64,000 nt of DNA, taken from positions 1-64,000 of the forward strand of contig NZ_CAMFKW010000031.1 of NCBI RefSeq assembly GCF_945957345.1, read 5' to 3'. This document shows, piece by piece, positions 35,635 through 45,950 of the stretch. The stretch is from an uncultured Allobosea sp. Lineage in GTDB: Bacteria > Pseudomonadota > Alphaproteobacteria > Rhizobiales > Beijerinckiaceae. The notes beneath the pieces were generated by a model. The model searched no databases. It was given only the letters and a program-made list of their open reading frames with translations, and had not been told where the DNA came from. The stretch's first letter is position 1; every line of letters begins with the position of its first letter. A program made the translations under genes and the position numbers.

Positions 35635-36123
35635 ATGGCACGCCTGCGCCTCGATGCGCTCGACCGCAAGATCATCGCGGAATTGCAGATCAATTCGCGT
35701 CTCTCGGTGCAGGATCTGGCCGAGCGCGTGGGTCTTTCCGCCTCGCCCTGCGCGCGGCGCATCCGCATCCTGGAGGAAGCCGGCGTCATCACCGGCTATG
35801 CCGCGATCATCGACCAGACCAAGGTCGGCCTGCCGATCAGCGTCTTCGTCTCGATCAAGCTGGAGCGCCAGCGCGAAGACGAGCTCGATCGCTTTTCGCA
35901 GGCGGTGGCCCGCTGGCCCGAAGTAGTCGATTGCTACCTGATGACCGGCCAGCGCGACTACTTGTTGCGCATCGTCGTGCGCGACCTGCCGGCCTATGAG
36001 CGCTTCCTCAAGGACAAGCTCACCCGCCTCGACGGCGTCGCCTCGATCGAGTCGAGCTTCGCGCTCGGCCAGGTGAAGCGCTCCAGCGCCTTGCCGATCG
36101 CGGCGGTGCCGGAGGAGGATTGA
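35635..36123 (+). CDS. Lrp/AsnC family regulator
   Basis: 162 residues. The HTH is LDALDRKIIAELQINSRLS ... SASPCARRIRILEEAG, and the RAM effector domain carries VDCYLMTGQRDYLLRIVV. The protein is of normal length. It is divergent from the MocR-type gene and convergent with the aldo/keto reductase gene, so its target is not clear from position; autoregulation or control of MocR is possible. Confidence 0.92.
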   Translation: MARLRLDALDRKIIAELQINSRLSVQDLAERVGLSASPCARRIRILEEAGVITGYAAIIDQTKVGLPISVFVSIKLERQREDELDRFSQAVARWPEVVDCYLMTGQRDYLLRIVVRDLPAYERFLKDKLTRLDGVASIESSFALGQVKRSSALPIAAVPEED

Positions 36124-36135
36124 TCGCAGCGAGGT

Positions 36136-37158
36136 TTACCGCTCCGCCGAAGCCGCCCAGATATTGATGCCGCCATCGACGGCGTGCCTGTCGATCGCCG
36201 CCAGCTCCTCAGCCGAAAACTCCGGGTTCTTCAGCGCCGCGACGCAATCCGTCACCTGCTCCGGCCGGCTCGCGCCGATCAGGGCCGAGGTCACGCGCCC
36301 GCCGCGCAGTACCCAGGCGATTGCCATCTGGGCGAGGCTCTGCCCACGCGCCGCTGCGATCTCGTTCAGCGCCGCGATGCTCCTGAGATTGGCTTCGCTG
36401 AGGAAGCCGTCGCGGAAGGAGGGCGCCTTTTTGTCGGCGCGGCTGCCGGCCGGCACGCCCTTCAGGTACTTGTCGGTCAGCATGCCCTGTGCCAGCGGTG
36501 AGAACATGATCGAGCCGATCCCCTCGGCATCGAGCGTATCGAGCAGGCCGTCCTGCTCGATCCAGCGGTTCAGCATCGAATAGCTCGGCTGGTGGATCAG
36601 GCAGGGCGTGCCGAGCCGGCGCAGGATAGCGACCGCCTCCTGCGTGCGCTTCGAATTGTAGGAGGAGAGGCCGACATAGAGCGCCTTGCCCTGGCGCACG
36701 ACAGCATCGAGCGCGCCCATCGTCTCTTCCAGCGGCGTATTCGGGTCGAAGCGATGCGAATAGAAGATATCGACATAGTCGAGCTTCATCCGCTTCAGGC
36801 TCTGGTCGAGGCTGGAGATCAGGTATTTGCGGCTGCCCCATTCGCCATAAGGGCCGGGCCACATCCGGTAGCCGGCCTTGGTCGAGATCACCAACTCGTC
36901 GCGATAACCCGCGAAATCCTGGCCGAGAATCTCGCCGAAGGCGGTCTCGGCCGAGCCGGGCGGCGGGCCGTAATTATTGGCGAGGTCGAAATGGGTGATG
37001 CCGAGGTCGAAGGCCGTGCGGCAGATCTCGCGCATATTGGCGAGGCTTCCGGTCTCGCCGAAATTCTGCCAGAGGCCGAGCGAGAGCGCCGGCAATTGCA
37101 GGCCGCTGCGGCCGCAACGGTTGTAGCGCATCGCGTCGTAGCGGTTCGGATTGACCAT
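36136..37158 (-). CDS. Aldo/keto reductase (YghZ/GPR-like)
   Basis: 340 residues. The catalytic Asp and Tyr are in THFDLANNYGPPPGSAE, the Lys in VISTKAGYRMWPGPYGEWGSRK, and the His in DIFYSHRFDPNTPLEET. The WPGPYGEWGSRKYL block is typical of the YghZ / L-glyceraldehyde-3-phosphate reductase group, which uses NADPH to reduce methylglyoxal and related aldehydes. It is a single gene, upstream of which lie a terminator hairpin and a family A repeat. Confidence 0.92.
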   Translation of the reverse strand: MVNPNRYDAMRYNRCGRSGLQLPALSLGLWQNFGETGSLANMREICRTAFDLGITHFDLANNYGPPPGSAETAFGEILGQDFAGYRDELVISTKAGYRMWPGPYGEWGSRKYLISSLDQSLKRMKLDYVDIFYSHRFDPNTPLEETMGALDAVVRQGKALYVGLSSYNSKRTQEAVAILRRLGTPCLIHQPSYSMLNRWIEQDGLLDTLDAEGIGSIMFSPLAQGMLTDKYLKGVPAGSRADKKAPSFRDGFLSEANLRSIAALNEIAAARGQSLAQMAIAWVLRGGRVTSALIGASRPEQVTDCVAALKNPEFSAEELAAIDRHAVDGGINIWAASAER

Positions 37159-37191
37159 GGCTCAAGCCTCTCAATCGATTGAAACGGGAAC

Positions 37192-37226
37192 AAAATGAAA
37201 GCCCGGTGGCGTTTGGTCCACCGGGC
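37192..37226 (-). terminator. Terminator downstream of the aldehyde dehydrogenase gene
   Basis: GCCCGGTGG and CCACCGGGC form a perfect 9-base stem with an 8-base loop. On the minus strand it is followed by TTTCATTTTG, the orientation expected for ending aldehyde dehydrogenase transcription. It lies 130 bases past that stop, after a family A repeat. Confidence 0.75.
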
Positions 37227-37249
37227 CTCGTTGTCGCAGGAAGCTCGCC

Positions 37250-37342
37250 GTCATGCTCGCCCTTGTGGCGAGCATCCACGTCTTGAACACAGCCCCTCAA
37301 GAGCGAAGACGTGGATGGTCGGGACAAGCCCGACCATGACGA
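37250..37342. repeat. Palindromic intergenic repeat, family A, copy 4 (inverted)
   Basis: The family A element in reverse order: it opens GTCATGCTCGCCCTTGTGGC, has CACGTCTTGAAC and GAAGACGTGGATGG arms, and closes GGGACAAGCCCGACCATGAC. It lies between the aldehyde dehydrogenase stop and the terminator. Confidence 0.85.
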
Positions 37343-37356
37343 CACAGCGAGATGCC

Positions 37357-38787
37357 TTACGCAGCCGCGTAGCCGACCGTGCCCTTGATCTCCAGGAACT
37401 CCTCGAGGCCGAAATCGGCGTATTCGCGACCGTTGCCGGACTGCTTGTAGCCGCCGAAGGGCGCGCCGGCGTCCCAGGCCGGGTAGTTGATGTAGACATT
37501 GCCCGAACGCATCTGCGCCGCGATGCCGCGAGCGCGCTCCTGCGAGCCGGACTGGACATAGGAAGCCAGGCCGTAGGGCGTGTCGTTGGCGCGCGAGACG
37601 ACCTCGTCGTCGCTCTTGTAGGGCAGGATCGAGAGCACGGGGCCGAAGATCTCCTCGCGGGCGATGGTCATCTCGTCGGTCACGCCGCCGAACACGGTCG
37701 GGCGGACATAGTAGCCGCGATTGAGGCCCTCCGGACGGCCCGTGCCGCCGGTGACGAGCGTCGCGCCTTCCTTGATGCCGGCCTCGATCAGGCGCTGGAT
37801 CTTGTCGTACTGGACCTCGCTGACAACCGGGCCCAGGAAGACGCCATCCGCCGAGGGAGCGCCGACCTTGAGTGGCTCGGCCACCTGCTTGGCGATGGCG
37901 AGCGCCTCCTCGTGCAGCTTCTCCGGCACGAACATCCGGGTCGGCGCGTTGCAGGACTGGCCGGAGTTGCGCATCACGCTCTCGACGCCGAGCTTCACCG
38001 ACTTCTTCAGGTCGGCATCATCAAGGATGATGTTGGCCGACTTGCCGCCGAGCTCCTGGTGCACGCGCTTGACGGTATCCGCCGCCGCCTTGGCGACGAG
38101 GATGCCGGCGCGCGTCGAGCCGGTGAAGGAGACCATGTCGACGCCGGGATGGCGCGAGATCGCCTCGCCGACCGTCGGGCCGTCGCCGTTGACGAGGTTG
38201 AACACGCCCTTCGGCACGCCGGCCTCTTCCATCGCTTCCGCGAAGATGATGGCGTTGAGCGGGGCGATCTCGGAGGGCTTCAGCACCATGGTGCAGCCGG
38301 CGGCGAGCGCGGGCGCGACCTTGCACATGATCTGGTTGAGCGGCCAGTTCCACGGCGTGATCATGCCGACGACACCGATCGGCTCCTTGGCGATCAGGGT
38401 GGTGCCGCGCAGCTCCTCGAACTCGAAGTTCTCGAGCGTCTCGATCATCTTGGCGAGATGGGCGGTGCCCATCGCGGCCTGCGCGCGGTGCGCCAGCTCC
38501 TTCGGCGCGCCCATCTCGCGCGACAGGATGTCGGCGATGGCGTCGTAGCGCTTCTTGTAGGCCTCGGCGAGGCGGCGCATCAGGGCGAGGCGCTCGGCCT
38601 TCGAGGTCTTGGCGAAAGCCGGGAAGGCGGCGCGGGCCGCGGCGACGGCCTTGTCGACATCGGCCTGCTCGCCGAGCGCGATCGTGGCGAAGACCTCTTC
38701 ATTGGAGGGGTCGATCACGCCGAGCGTGCGGTTGCCCGACGGCTTCACCCACTGGCCGTCGATATAGAATTCGAGCTCATGTGCCAT
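37357..38787 (-). CDS. NAD(P)-dependent aldehyde dehydrogenase
   Basis: 476 residues from MAHELEFYIDGQWV; the track start at 38982 adds a leader of unlike composition. It oxidises an aldehyde to the acid. The general base Glu is in HQELGGKSANI, the nucleophile Cys in RNSGQSCNAPTRM, and the coenzyme loop in FTGSTRAGI. The C-terminal GGYKQSGNGREYADFGLEEFLE fits the broad family that includes aminobutyraldehyde and betaine-aldehyde enzymes. The substrate is not determined. It may work with the aldo/keto reductase or amine catabolism encoded nearby. Confidence 0.93.
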   Translation of the reverse strand: MAHELEFYIDGQWVKPSGNRTLGVIDPSNEEVFATIALGEQADVDKAVAAARAAFPAFAKTSKAERLALMRRLAEAYKKRYDAIADILSREMGAPKELAHRAQAAMGTAHLAKMIETLENFEFEELRGTTLIAKEPIGVVGMITPWNWPLNQIMCKVAPALAAGCTMVLKPSEIAPLNAIIFAEAMEEAGVPKGVFNLVNGDGPTVGEAISRHPGVDMVSFTGSTRAGILVAKAAADTVKRVHQELGGKSANIILDDADLKKSVKLGVESVMRNSGQSCNAPTRMFVPEKLHEEALAIAKQVAEPLKVGAPSADGVFLGPVVSEVQYDKIQRLIEAGIKEGATLVTGGTGRPEGLNRGYYVRPTVFGGVTDEMTIAREEIFGPVLSILPYKSDDEVVSRANDTPYGLASYVQSGSQERARGIAAQMRSGNVYINYPAWDAGAPFGGYKQSGNGREYADFGLEEFLEIKGTVGYAAA

Positions 38788-39038
38788 GGTCTGGTCTCCT
38801 GCCTTAGTCTTGGCTCGGGCGCACGAACAGCCGGCCGGAAAGCGACCGGTGATCCACGCTCCAAGCGGGAACTGTGGGTGTCCGACGCGAGCGGGCGGCC
38901 TTGTGCGATCATGCATCGCCGGCCGCCACCAACGCTGTATCTGACGAGGCATAACGTTAGGGGGCGGATGCCCGCCTGTCACGGGGCGCCACGCTGCATT
39001 TGCGGATGGCGGCCATGCAGCGGCGCTTCTTGTAGGCG

Positions 39039-39476
39039 CTAGAGCCGCGCCTTGACGCTGCGCGGCGTCGCCAGCAGCAGGCTGGTCTCGCTGTTGGTGA
39101 CGCCGGGGATCATGCGGATGCGGCGCAGGACCTGATCGAAGGCGATCAGGTCCGAGGTGCCGAGCTCGACGACAAGGTCCCAGTTGCCGTTGGTGGTGTG
39201 GATGCTGGAGACCTCGGTGAAGCCGGAGAGCGCGTCGATCACCGAATCCGCCGCCTGGCCGGCGATCTCGATCATGGTGATGCCGCGTACCGGCAGGTCG
39301 ATCGCGTCCGAGCGCAGGATCACGGTGAAGCCGATGATCTCGCCGGACTGCTCCAGCTTCTCCAATCGCGCGCGGACGGTCGCCCGCGTCAGGCCGAGAT
39401 CGGCGGCGAGGTCCGAGATGCTGCGCCGCCCGTCATGGCGCAGCAGGGTGATCAGCTTGCGATCGAGATCGTCCAT
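39039..39476 (-). CDS. Lrp/AsnC family regulator, next to ornithine cyclodeaminase
   Basis: 145 residues from MDDLDRKLITLLRHD; ATG 39476 gives the standard Lrp start. HTH: ISDLAADLGLTRATVRARLEKLEQSG. RAM domain: SIHTTNGNWDLVVELG. It is divergent from the ornithine cyclodeaminase gene over 128 bases and most likely regulates it, as Lrp-type genes do beside ocd and arginine catabolic genes in rhizobia. Confidence 0.92.
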   Translation of the reverse strand: MDDLDRKLITLLRHDGRRSISDLAADLGLTRATVRARLEKLEQSGEIIGFTVILRSDAIDLPVRGITMIEIAGQAADSVIDALSGFTEVSSIHTTNGNWDLVVELGTSDLIAFDQVLRRIRMIPGVTNSETSLLLATPRSVKARL

Positions 39477-39604
39477 TGTTCGAAATGGATAGATCGCTTT
39501 GCCGTTTCGATCAATCTTGCTCCCGATCTGGTCGTTTTGGCTTCTTTCGCCTGCCGCCGAAAACGAGGACAATGGCTCCTTCAACGAGAACAGCGCGGGG
39601 ACCC

Positions 39605-40663
39605 ATGATTCAGCAGCTCAACGTCGTGCCTTTCGTCAGCGTCGACCACATGATGAAGCTGGTCCATGCGATCGGTATCGAGCGGATGCTGTCCGAGATC
39701 GCGGGCTATATCGAGGATGATTTCCGGCGCTGGGAGATCTTCGACAAGACGCCGCGCATCGCCTCGCACAGCCTGGAAGGCGTGATCGAACTGATGCCGA
39801 CCAGCGATGGCAAGCTCTACGGCTTCAAATACGTCAACGGCCACCCGAAGAACATGAAGGCCGGCCTGCAGACGGTCACCGCCTTCGGCCTGCTCTCGGA
39901 TGTCGCGACCGGCTATCCCGTCCTGCTCTCGGAGATGACCTTCCTGACCGCGCTGCGTACGGCGGCGATGTCGGCGGTTGCCGCGAAACATCTCGCCCCG
40001 AAGAACGCTGCGACCATGGCGATCATCGGCAATGGCGCGCAGTCCGAATTCCAGGCCTTCGCCTTCCGCGCCATCCTCGGCATCGAGAACCTGCGGCTCT
40101 ACGACGTCGATCCGGCTGCGACCGAGAAATGCGCCCGCAACCTCGCGCGGCACGGCTTCAGGATCACCCGCTGCGCGACCGCGATGGAAGCGGTCGAGGG
40201 CGCCGAGATCGTCACCACCGTCACCGCGGACAAGCAGTACGCGACGATCCTGACCGACAACATGGTCGGCGCCGGCATCCATATCAACGCGGTCGGCGGC
40301 GACTGCCCCGGCAAGACCGAGATTCATCGCGACGTGCTGCTGCGCTCCTCGATCTTCGTCGAGTATCCGCCGCAGACCCGCATCGAGGGCGATATTCAGC
40401 AGCTCGACGCCGATCATCCGGTCGAGGAACTCTGGAAGGTCATCACGGGAGCAGCGCAGGGGCGCACCGATGCCCGTCAGATTACGATGTTCGACTCGGT
40501 TGGTTTCGCGATCGAGGATTTTTCGGCGCTGCGCTATGTCTATGAGCGCATCCGCGAGGCCGGCACCTATGTCGATCTCGACCTGATCGCCGACCCCGAC
40601 GATTCCCGCGATCTCTTCGGCATGCTGATGCGCGCCGCGCCGAATTCGGCCGCCGCAGCCTGA
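39605..40663 (+). CDS. ocd: Ornithine cyclodeaminase
   Basis: 352 residues from MIQQLNVVPFVSVDHM (ATG 39605); the track start at 39476 overlaps the divergent regulator. The enzyme turns L-ornithine into L-proline and ammonia using NAD+. Visible blocks are GKLYGFKYVNGHPKNMKAGLQTVTAF, the Rossmann motif MAIIGNGAQSEFQAFAF, and HINAVGGDCPGKTEI with the catalytic Asp. Length and motifs match true ornithine cyclodeaminases better than the wider mu-crystallin family. Confidence 0.93.
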   Translation: MIQQLNVVPFVSVDHMMKLVHAIGIERMLSEIAGYIEDDFRRWEIFDKTPRIASHSLEGVIELMPTSDGKLYGFKYVNGHPKNMKAGLQTVTAFGLLSDVATGYPVLLSEMTFLTALRTAAMSAVAAKHLAPKNAATMAIIGNGAQSEFQAFAFRAILGIENLRLYDVDPAATEKCARNLARHGFRITRCATAMEAVEGAEIVTTVTADKQYATILTDNMVGAGIHINAVGGDCPGKTEIHRDVLLRSSIFVEYPPQTRIEGDIQQLDADHPVEELWKVITGAAQGRTDARQITMFDSVGFAIEDFSALRYVYERIREAGTYVDLDLIADPDDSRDLFGMLMRAAPNSAAAA

Positions 40664-40666
40664 GCT

Positions 40667-41545
40667 TCAACCGGCCTGACTGAGCGCGAGGAACGTCGCC
40701 GCCGCCTTGGCGAGGTAGCGTTCCTTGTGGCGCAGCGCGAGGAAGCGGCGCTTCGGCAGCGGCAGCGCCACGGTCGCAAGCCGGCCGGCGGCAATCGCGT
40801 TGGCCGCGACGAGGCGCGAGATCGCGGTCGCCCCCGCGCCGGAGGCAACGGCGGCACAGATCGCTTCGTTGGATGGCAATTCCAGTGCCACGGCGAGATC
40901 GTCCGCGGCGAGGCCGAGCGCCGGCAGCGCCGCCTCGAACATCGCACGCGTCCCCGAGCCCGCTTCGCGCAGGACCCAGGCACCCTGCGAGAGTTCTTCG
41001 GGGGAGGGAGGAGTCTTCGCCCAGGGATGGCCGGTGGGCACGACGATGACGAGTTCGTCCTCGTCGACCTCGGTCATGTCGAGGGAGGGGTCGTCGATCT
41101 CGCCCTCGATGAAGCCGAGATCGGACAGGCCGTCGCGGATGGCGGCACTGACCGTCTCCGTGTTGCCGATCGCGAGCGAGACGGCGATGCCGGGATGGTC
41201 TCGGCGAAAGCGCTGGATCAATGGCGGCAGCCAGTAATTCGCCACGGTCTGGCTCGCCATCAGCGCAAGCGAGCCGCGTGCCAGCCCCGAGAGATCGGAC
41301 AGCACGGCTTCGGCCGCCGCGGCCCGCGCCAGCACCGCGCGCGCCTCGATCATGAAGAGCTTGCCGGCCTCGGTCAGGGCGATGCGCCGGCCGATCCGGT
41401 CGAACAGCTTCGTCGCGTAGCGCGCCTCCAGCGTGGTGATCGCGGAGCTGACCGCCGACTGCGTGAGATTGAGGGCGCGCGCGCCTTGCGTCAGGTGCTC
41501 GCGTTCGGCGACGGCGACGAAGATGCGAAGCTGTTCAAGCGTCAT
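40667..41545 (-). CDS. LysR family transcriptional regulator
   Basis: 292 residues. HTH: LTQGARALNLTQSAVSSAITTLE, followed by the effector domain with GSLALMASQTVANYWLPPLIQRF, a form seen in the CysB/CbbR-like branch that includes sulfur and one-carbon regulators. It converges with the ornithine cyclodeaminase gene, four bases apart, and lies 19 bases downstream of ilvA on the same strand. It could therefore be read through from ilvA. The target is unknown. Confidence 0.9.
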   Translation of the reverse strand: MTLEQLRIFVAVAEREHLTQGARALNLTQSAVSSAITTLEARYATKLFDRIGRRIALTEAGKLFMIEARAVLARAAAAEAVLSDLSGLARGSLALMASQTVANYWLPPLIQRFRRDHPGIAVSLAIGNTETVSAAIRDGLSDLGFIEGEIDDPSLDMTEVDEDELVIVVPTGHPWAKTPPSPEELSQGAWVLREAGSGTRAMFEAALPALGLAADDLAVALELPSNEAICAAVASGAGATAISRLVAANAIAAGRLATVALPLPKRRFLALRHKERYLAKAAATFLALSQAG

Positions 41546-41564
41546 GCTTCCACCTTAAGCCGAT

Positions 41565-43091
41565 TCACGGCGCCGGCATCTCCGCCAGGAACGAGAGATA
41601 GGCCGGGTTGTCGCTCTCGCTCCAATAGGGATAGCCGAGCGCATCGAGCCGCTTGGCGAGCTGGCCGCGCTGCGCCGGCGGGATCTGGATCCCGGCGAGG
41701 ATGCGGCCGTAATCGGCGCCGTGGTTGCGGTAGTGGAACAGCGAGATGTTCCAGTCGGCCGAGAGGCTGTTGAGGAACTTCAGCAGCGCGCCCGGCCGCT
41801 CCGGGAACTGGAAACGGAAGATCAATTCGTCGCCGAGCCCCGGCGCCTTGCCGCCGACCATGTAGCGGATATGAAGCTTGGCGAGCTCGTTATCGCTCAT
41901 GTCGAGCACGGGGTAGCCTTGCTCGGAGAGCATTGCGATGATCTGGCGCTTCTCGGCATCGCCCTCCGAAAGCTGCACGCCGACGAAGATGCGGGCGGCC
42001 TTGGGGTCCGAGTAGCGGTAGTTGAACTCGGTGATCGCGCGCCGGCCGAGCAGTTCGATGAAGGCGCGGTAGGCGCCGGGCCTTTCGGGGATGGTGACCG
42101 CGAGCAGCGCCTCGCGGTGCTCGCCGATCTCGGCCCGTTCGGCGATATGGCGCAGCCGGTCGAAATTCATGTTGGCGCCGCTGTTGATCGCGATCAGCGC
42201 GCCGGTGCGCTTCGTCCCGCGCGCCGCATAGGCCTTGAGGCCGGCGAGGCTGACAGCGCCGGACGGCTCGGCGATGGCGCGGGTATCCTCGAAGATATCC
42301 TTCACCGCCGCGCAGATCTCGTCGGTCGAGACGGTGACGACCTCGTCGAGCAGTTCGCGGCAGAGCCGGAACGTTTCCTCGCCCGCCTGCCGCACCGCGA
42401 CGCCGTCGGCGAAGAGACCGACCTGATCGAGGATTACCCGCTCGCCCGCTGCGATGGCGCCGGCCATGGAGGCGGCGTCTTCCGGCTCGACGCCGATCAC
42501 CTTGATCTCCGGCCGCAGGAACTTGGCATAGACGGCGACGCCGGCCGCGAGCCCGCCGCCGCCGATCGGCACGAAGATCGCCTCGATCGGGTCGGAATGC
42601 TGGCGCAGGATTTCCATACCGACCGTGCCCTGGCCAGCGATGACATCCGGATCGTCATAGGGATGGACGAAGGTCAGGCCCTTCTCTGCTTCGAGCTTGC
42701 GGGCATGGCCATAGGCCTCGTCGAAATTCTCGCCATGAAGCACGACGCGCCCGCCGAGGCTGCGCACCGCCTGCACCTTGATGTCCGGCGTGGTGCGCGG
42801 CATCACGATGGTCGCCTTGATGCCGAGCTTCTTCGCCGCCAGCGCCACGCCCTGGGCATGGTTGCCGGCCGAGGCGCAGATCACGCCACGCTCGGCCTCG
42901 ACCGCGGTAAGCCCGGCGATCTTGTTGTAGGCGCCGCGCAGCTTGAACGAGAAGACCGGTTGCAGGTCCTCGCGCTTCAGCAGGGCGCTGCCGCCGAGCC
43001 GGGCGGACAATCGCGGCAGCGGATCGAGCGGGCTTTCGATCGCGACGTCGTAGACGCGCGCGCCGATGATCTTGCGGATGTAGTCTTGCAT
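41565..43091 (-). CDS. ilvA: Threonine ammonia-lyase, biosynthetic (ilvA)
   Basis: 508 residues. It makes 2-oxobutanoate from threonine, the first step to isoleucine. The PLP lysine is Lys50 in [10 protein letters not shown]; the glycine loop is [13 protein letters not shown], with [12 protein letters not shown] as the phosphate-binding region. After residue 330 come two ACT-like regulatory domains ([14 protein letters not shown] and [13 protein letters not shown]), which mark the long biosynthetic form inhibited by isoleucine rather than the short catabolic TdcB. Confidence 0.95.
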   Translation of the reverse strand: MQDYIRKIIGARVYDVAIESPLDPLPRLSARLGGSALLKREDLQPVFSFKLRGAYNKIAGLTAVEAERGVICASAGNHAQGVALAAKKLGIKATIVMPRTTPDIKVQAVRSLGGRVVLHGENFDEAYGHARKLEAEKGLTFVHPYDDPDVIAGQGTVGMEILRQHSDPIEAIFVPIGGGGLAAGVAVYAKFLRPEIKVIGVEPEDAASMAGAIAAGERVILDQVGLFADGVAVRQAGEETFRLCRELLDEVVTVSTDEICAAVKDIFEDTRAIAEPSGAVSLAGLKAYAARGTKRTGALIAINSGANMNFDRLRHIAERAEIGEHREALLAVTIPERPGAYRAFIELLGRRAITEFNYRYSDPKAARIFVGVQLSEGDAEKRQIIAMLSEQGYPVLDMSDNELAKLHIRYMVGGKAPGLGDELIFRFQFPERPGALLKFLNSLSADWNISLFHYRNHGADYGRILAGIQIPPAQRGQLAKRLDALGYPYWSESDNPAYLSFLAEMPAP

Positions 43092-43282
43092 GGCCGGCCC
43101 GTCCTTCGAGCGCGGCGATAGTCCGATGTGCGGCTATGTCAACCGCGATGGCTGCGTGCGGCGAGGGGCGGGCGGTATCGGCCATGCGCCGGGCGGGATT
43201 GCCAAGCCCCCGGCCGGCGCGCCAAAGCGTTGGGCGAAACAAGGCGCCGCGCAGCGATGGCGTAGCAGAGGTGGAGACGAGC

Positions 43283-44878
43283 ATGAGCTGGGGCGTTCGC
43301 GATTTCATGGTGCCGGGCCGCCCGGTTGCGGTCGGCGATCGCGGCATGGCGGCGACCTCGCATCCGGCCTCGACGCTGGCCGCCGTCGATATTCTGCGCA
43401 ATGGCGGCAATGCTATCGACGCCGCCATCGCGGCGGTTGCCGTCCAGGCGGTGGTCGACCCGCATATGACCGGCATCGGCGGCGACTGCTTCGCAATCTA
43501 TGCTCCGGCCAATGGCAAGATGGTCGCGCTCAACGGCTCGGGCCGCTCGGCCGCCAAGGCCGAGCTCGGCTGGTTCCTCGGCCGGGGCATGACCTCGATC
43601 GCGGCGGATTCGCCCCACGCCGTCACGGTGCCCGGCGCGATCGATACCTGGTGCCGCCTCGTCGCCGACCATGGCAGCAAGAGCCTCGACGAGATCTTCG
43701 CAGCCGCGATCCGCGCTGCGGAAGAAGGCTTCGTGGTCACGCCGCGCGTCGCGCTCGACTGGGCCAAGGCACGCGGACGCATCGAGAAACACGGCCTCGG
43801 CAATGCCGTCTATCTGCCGGGCGGGAACCCGCCGGCCGTCGGCGACAAGATGGTCCACCCCGCGCTCGGCAACATGCTGCGCCGCGTCGCCCGCGAGGGT
43901 CGCTCGGCCTTCTACGAGGGCGAACTCGCTGAGGACATGGTCTCCGTGCTCAACGCCGCCGGAAGCCTGATCAGCCTCGAGGATTTCGCGGCTTCCAAGC
44001 CGGATTATGTCGATCCGATCGGCGCCGATTATCGCGGCCACCGCCTCTGGGAATGCCCGCCGAACGGCCAGGGCATCGCGGCGCTGCTGATCGCCCGCAT
44101 CCTCGAAGGCTTCGATATGAAGGACGGGAAGCTGAGCGAGGCCGATCGCATCCATCTCCTCGCCGAGGCCAGCAAGGCCGCCTATCGCCAGCGCGATGCG
44201 TTGGTCGCCGACCCCATTGTGAGCCCCTTCGACACCGAGGCCTTCCTGTCGGACCAGTTCGTCGGCCGCATCCGCCAGCAGATCAGCCTGGAGAAGGCGG
44301 CGGCGCCCGAAGCCTTCGACATGCCCCTGCACAAGGACACGATCTATCTCTGCGTCGTCGACGGCCAGGGCAACATGGTGTCCTTCATCAATTCGCTGTT
44401 CTCCGCCTTCGGCAGCGGCATCTATGCGGCCAAGGCCGGCGTCATGCTGCAGAACCGCGGCTCGGGTTTCCGCCTGATCGAGGGCCATCCCAACGCTATC
44501 GCGCCGCGCAAGCGCCCGTTCCACACGATCATTCCGGGCATGCTCGCCAAGGACGGCAAGCCGATCATGCCGTTCGGCGTCATGGGCGGCCAGTATCAGT
44601 CGACCGGCCATATCCATTTCCTCTCCGGCATCCTCGATCGCGGCTTCGATCCACAGCAGGCCTCTGACGCGCCGCGCAGCTTCGCCTATGACGGCAAGCT
44701 CTCGCTGGAGACGACGATCCCGGCAAGCGTCGCCGCCGATCTCAAGGCGCGCGGCCACGACGTGGTCTGGTCCGAGGAGCCGCTCGGCGGCTGCCAGGCG
44801 ATCTGGGTCGATCACAAGCGCGGCGTGATGTTCGGCGCCTCCGATCACCGCAAGGACGGCTTTGCGCTGGCGGTGTGA
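43283..44878 (+). CDS. Gamma-glutamyltransferase family protein
   Basis: 531 residues from [18 protein letters not shown] 43283 has GGAG nine bases upstream and the track extension is not like the family. It belongs to the N-terminal nucleophile hydrolases. The conserved opening is [26 protein letters not shown], and the autoprocessing threonine lies in [12 protein letters not shown] (Thr353), dividing large and small subunits. No signal peptide is seen, so unlike classic periplasmic Ggt this is probably a cytoplasmic member (YwrD-like). It likely hydrolyses gamma-glutamyl or related amide bonds. It is divergent from ilvA. Confidence 0.9.
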   Translation: MSWGVRDFMVPGRPVAVGDRGMAATSHPASTLAAVDILRNGGNAIDAAIAAVAVQAVVDPHMTGIGGDCFAIYAPANGKMVALNGSGRSAAKAELGWFLGRGMTSIAADSPHAVTVPGAIDTWCRLVADHGSKSLDEIFAAAIRAAEEGFVVTPRVALDWAKARGRIEKHGLGNAVYLPGGNPPAVGDKMVHPALGNMLRRVAREGRSAFYEGELAEDMVSVLNAAGSLISLEDFAASKPDYVDPIGADYRGHRLWECPPNGQGIAALLIARILEGFDMKDGKLSEADRIHLLAEASKAAYRQRDALVADPIVSPFDTEAFLSDQFVGRIRQQISLEKAAAPEAFDMPLHKDTIYLCVVDGQGNMVSFINSLFSAFGSGIYAAKAGVMLQNRGSGFRLIEGHPNAIAPRKRPFHTIIPGMLAKDGKPIMPFGVMGGQYQSTGHIHFLSGILDRGFDPQQASDAPRSFAYDGKLSLETTIPASVAADLKARGHDVVWSEEPLGGCQAIWVDHKRGVMFGASDHRKDGFALAV

Positions 44879-45051
44879 CGCCGCCCGTATTGCATGAAAA
44901 CATCCGTCACTCCGGGGGCAAACCTGGGGTGACGGCGATTGATGTGGGGAAGGGCGCCTGCGCAGCGATGCCATTCGGCGAAAGCGCAGCCGCTCTGGCA
45001 ACTATCGAAGCAATGCCAGTTGGGTCGGCAAAGGCGCGTTGATGCGCCGCG

Positions 45052-45321
45052 TCAGTGACGCGTGCCGCAGGTGAAGGCGCCGCAGCGGATCTTGTCGGCC
45101 AGCGTCTCGGCGAAGGTCGCGGTCGCGTCCTCGCCATACGTTTCGACCAGCGTGCGCAGGGCCGCGAACAGGGCGGCATGGGCCATGGCGTCGGAATCGA
45201 GCCCGTCCTGCTGCGCCTCGTTGAAGGCGTCCTCGACATAGCCATAGGCAACGCGGCGGACGTCGCCATGGTCCTCGGCGAGATTCGGGTCGAGCATCGT
45301 GTCGTCTGGCTGGATCGGCAT
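45052..45321 (-). CDS. Hypothetical small acidic protein
   Basis: 89 residues from MPIQPDDTMLDPN; ATG 45402 is possible and would add 27 basic residues. The sequence is acidic and helical (VAYGYVEDAFNEAQQDGLDSDAMAHAALFAALRTLVETYGEDATATFAETLADKIR) and ends in a CGAFTCG pair of cysteines. It looks like small conserved helical proteins of Hyphomicrobiales that I cannot name. No signal peptide or membrane segment. Confidence 0.65.
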   Translation of the reverse strand: MPIQPDDTMLDPNLAEDHGDVRRVAYGYVEDAFNEAQQDGLDSDAMAHAALFAALRTLVETYGEDATATFAETLADKIRCGAFTCGTRH

Positions 45322-45488
45322 CGAAACGGGACTCTTGAGCCTTCTATCTGACGCGAATCGCGGCGGTTCTGCCCCGGATCGCGACGGTTGGGCGATGCTC
45401 AAGACATAAGCCGTGCCAGAGCGGCACGCTACCGCGCAGTTTAAGAAAGGTTAACGCGACCGGCAAAATCCGGTGGAAGACGCGTTAG

Positions 45489-45504
45489 GGCAACAGCTGT
45501 TGCC
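45489..45504. repeat. Perfect 16-base palindrome at the end of the TIGR02301-like gene
   Basis: GGCAACAGCTGTTGCC is exactly self-complementary and touches the stop codon of the TIGR02301-like gene. There is no T tract, so it is not a typical terminator. Confidence 0.6.
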
Positions 45505-45950
45505 TATCCGCCATAGCGGCCGGCGAGCGCCCGCGACAGTTGTTCGCCCTCGGCTGCGAGCCGGGAGGACGCTTCCTGGCTGGCGTCGGTACAGGAACGA
45601 TGCGTCAGGGAGTAGGCTTTGAAGCCGCGGTTGAAGGCTGCGGTCAGCCGGTCGCGGCGCTGCGGCGTCCGGCCCTCGGCTTCGATCAGCGCGGCCATGC
45701 GCGCGCGCCAGTCCTGCGCCTCCCGCCCGCCGCAGAGCGTCCGGAGATAGGCGAGCGAGCCCATGATCTCGGATAATTGCAGGAGCTGTGGCTCGTAGGG
45801 CGGGCCTGCCGGTTCTGGAGCGGGTTGCTCGGCCGGCTTGACCGCGGGAGGCTTCGCGGCCGGTTGCTGCGGCCGCTGCTGCGCTTCCGCCGGAATCGGC
45901 AGCAGGAGCAGGGCGGCCAGAAGCGCCGGATAGCGAAGCCGAGCTCTCAT
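45504..45950 (-). CDS. TIGR02301-like periplasmic protein
   Basis: 148 residues from MRARLRYPALLAALLLLP; ATG 45950 overlaps the Nudix stop (ATGA). A Sec signal peptide ends near AEAQ, then comes a Gln/Pro/Ala-rich stretch. The conserved domain starts PYEPQLLQLSEIMGSLAYLRTLCGG and runs through WRARMAALIEAEG, AFNRGFKAYSLTHRSCTDAS to the C-terminus RALAGRYGG. It holds two cysteines that may pair. This matches a family of exported alphaproteobacterial proteins of unknown function. Confidence 0.85.
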   Translation of the reverse strand: MRARLRYPALLAALLLLPIPAEAQQRPQQPAAKPPAVKPAEQPAPEPAGPPYEPQLLQLSEIMGSLAYLRTLCGGREAQDWRARMAALIEAEGRTPQRRDRLTAAFNRGFKAYSLTHRSCTDASQEASSRLAAEGEQLSRALAGRYGG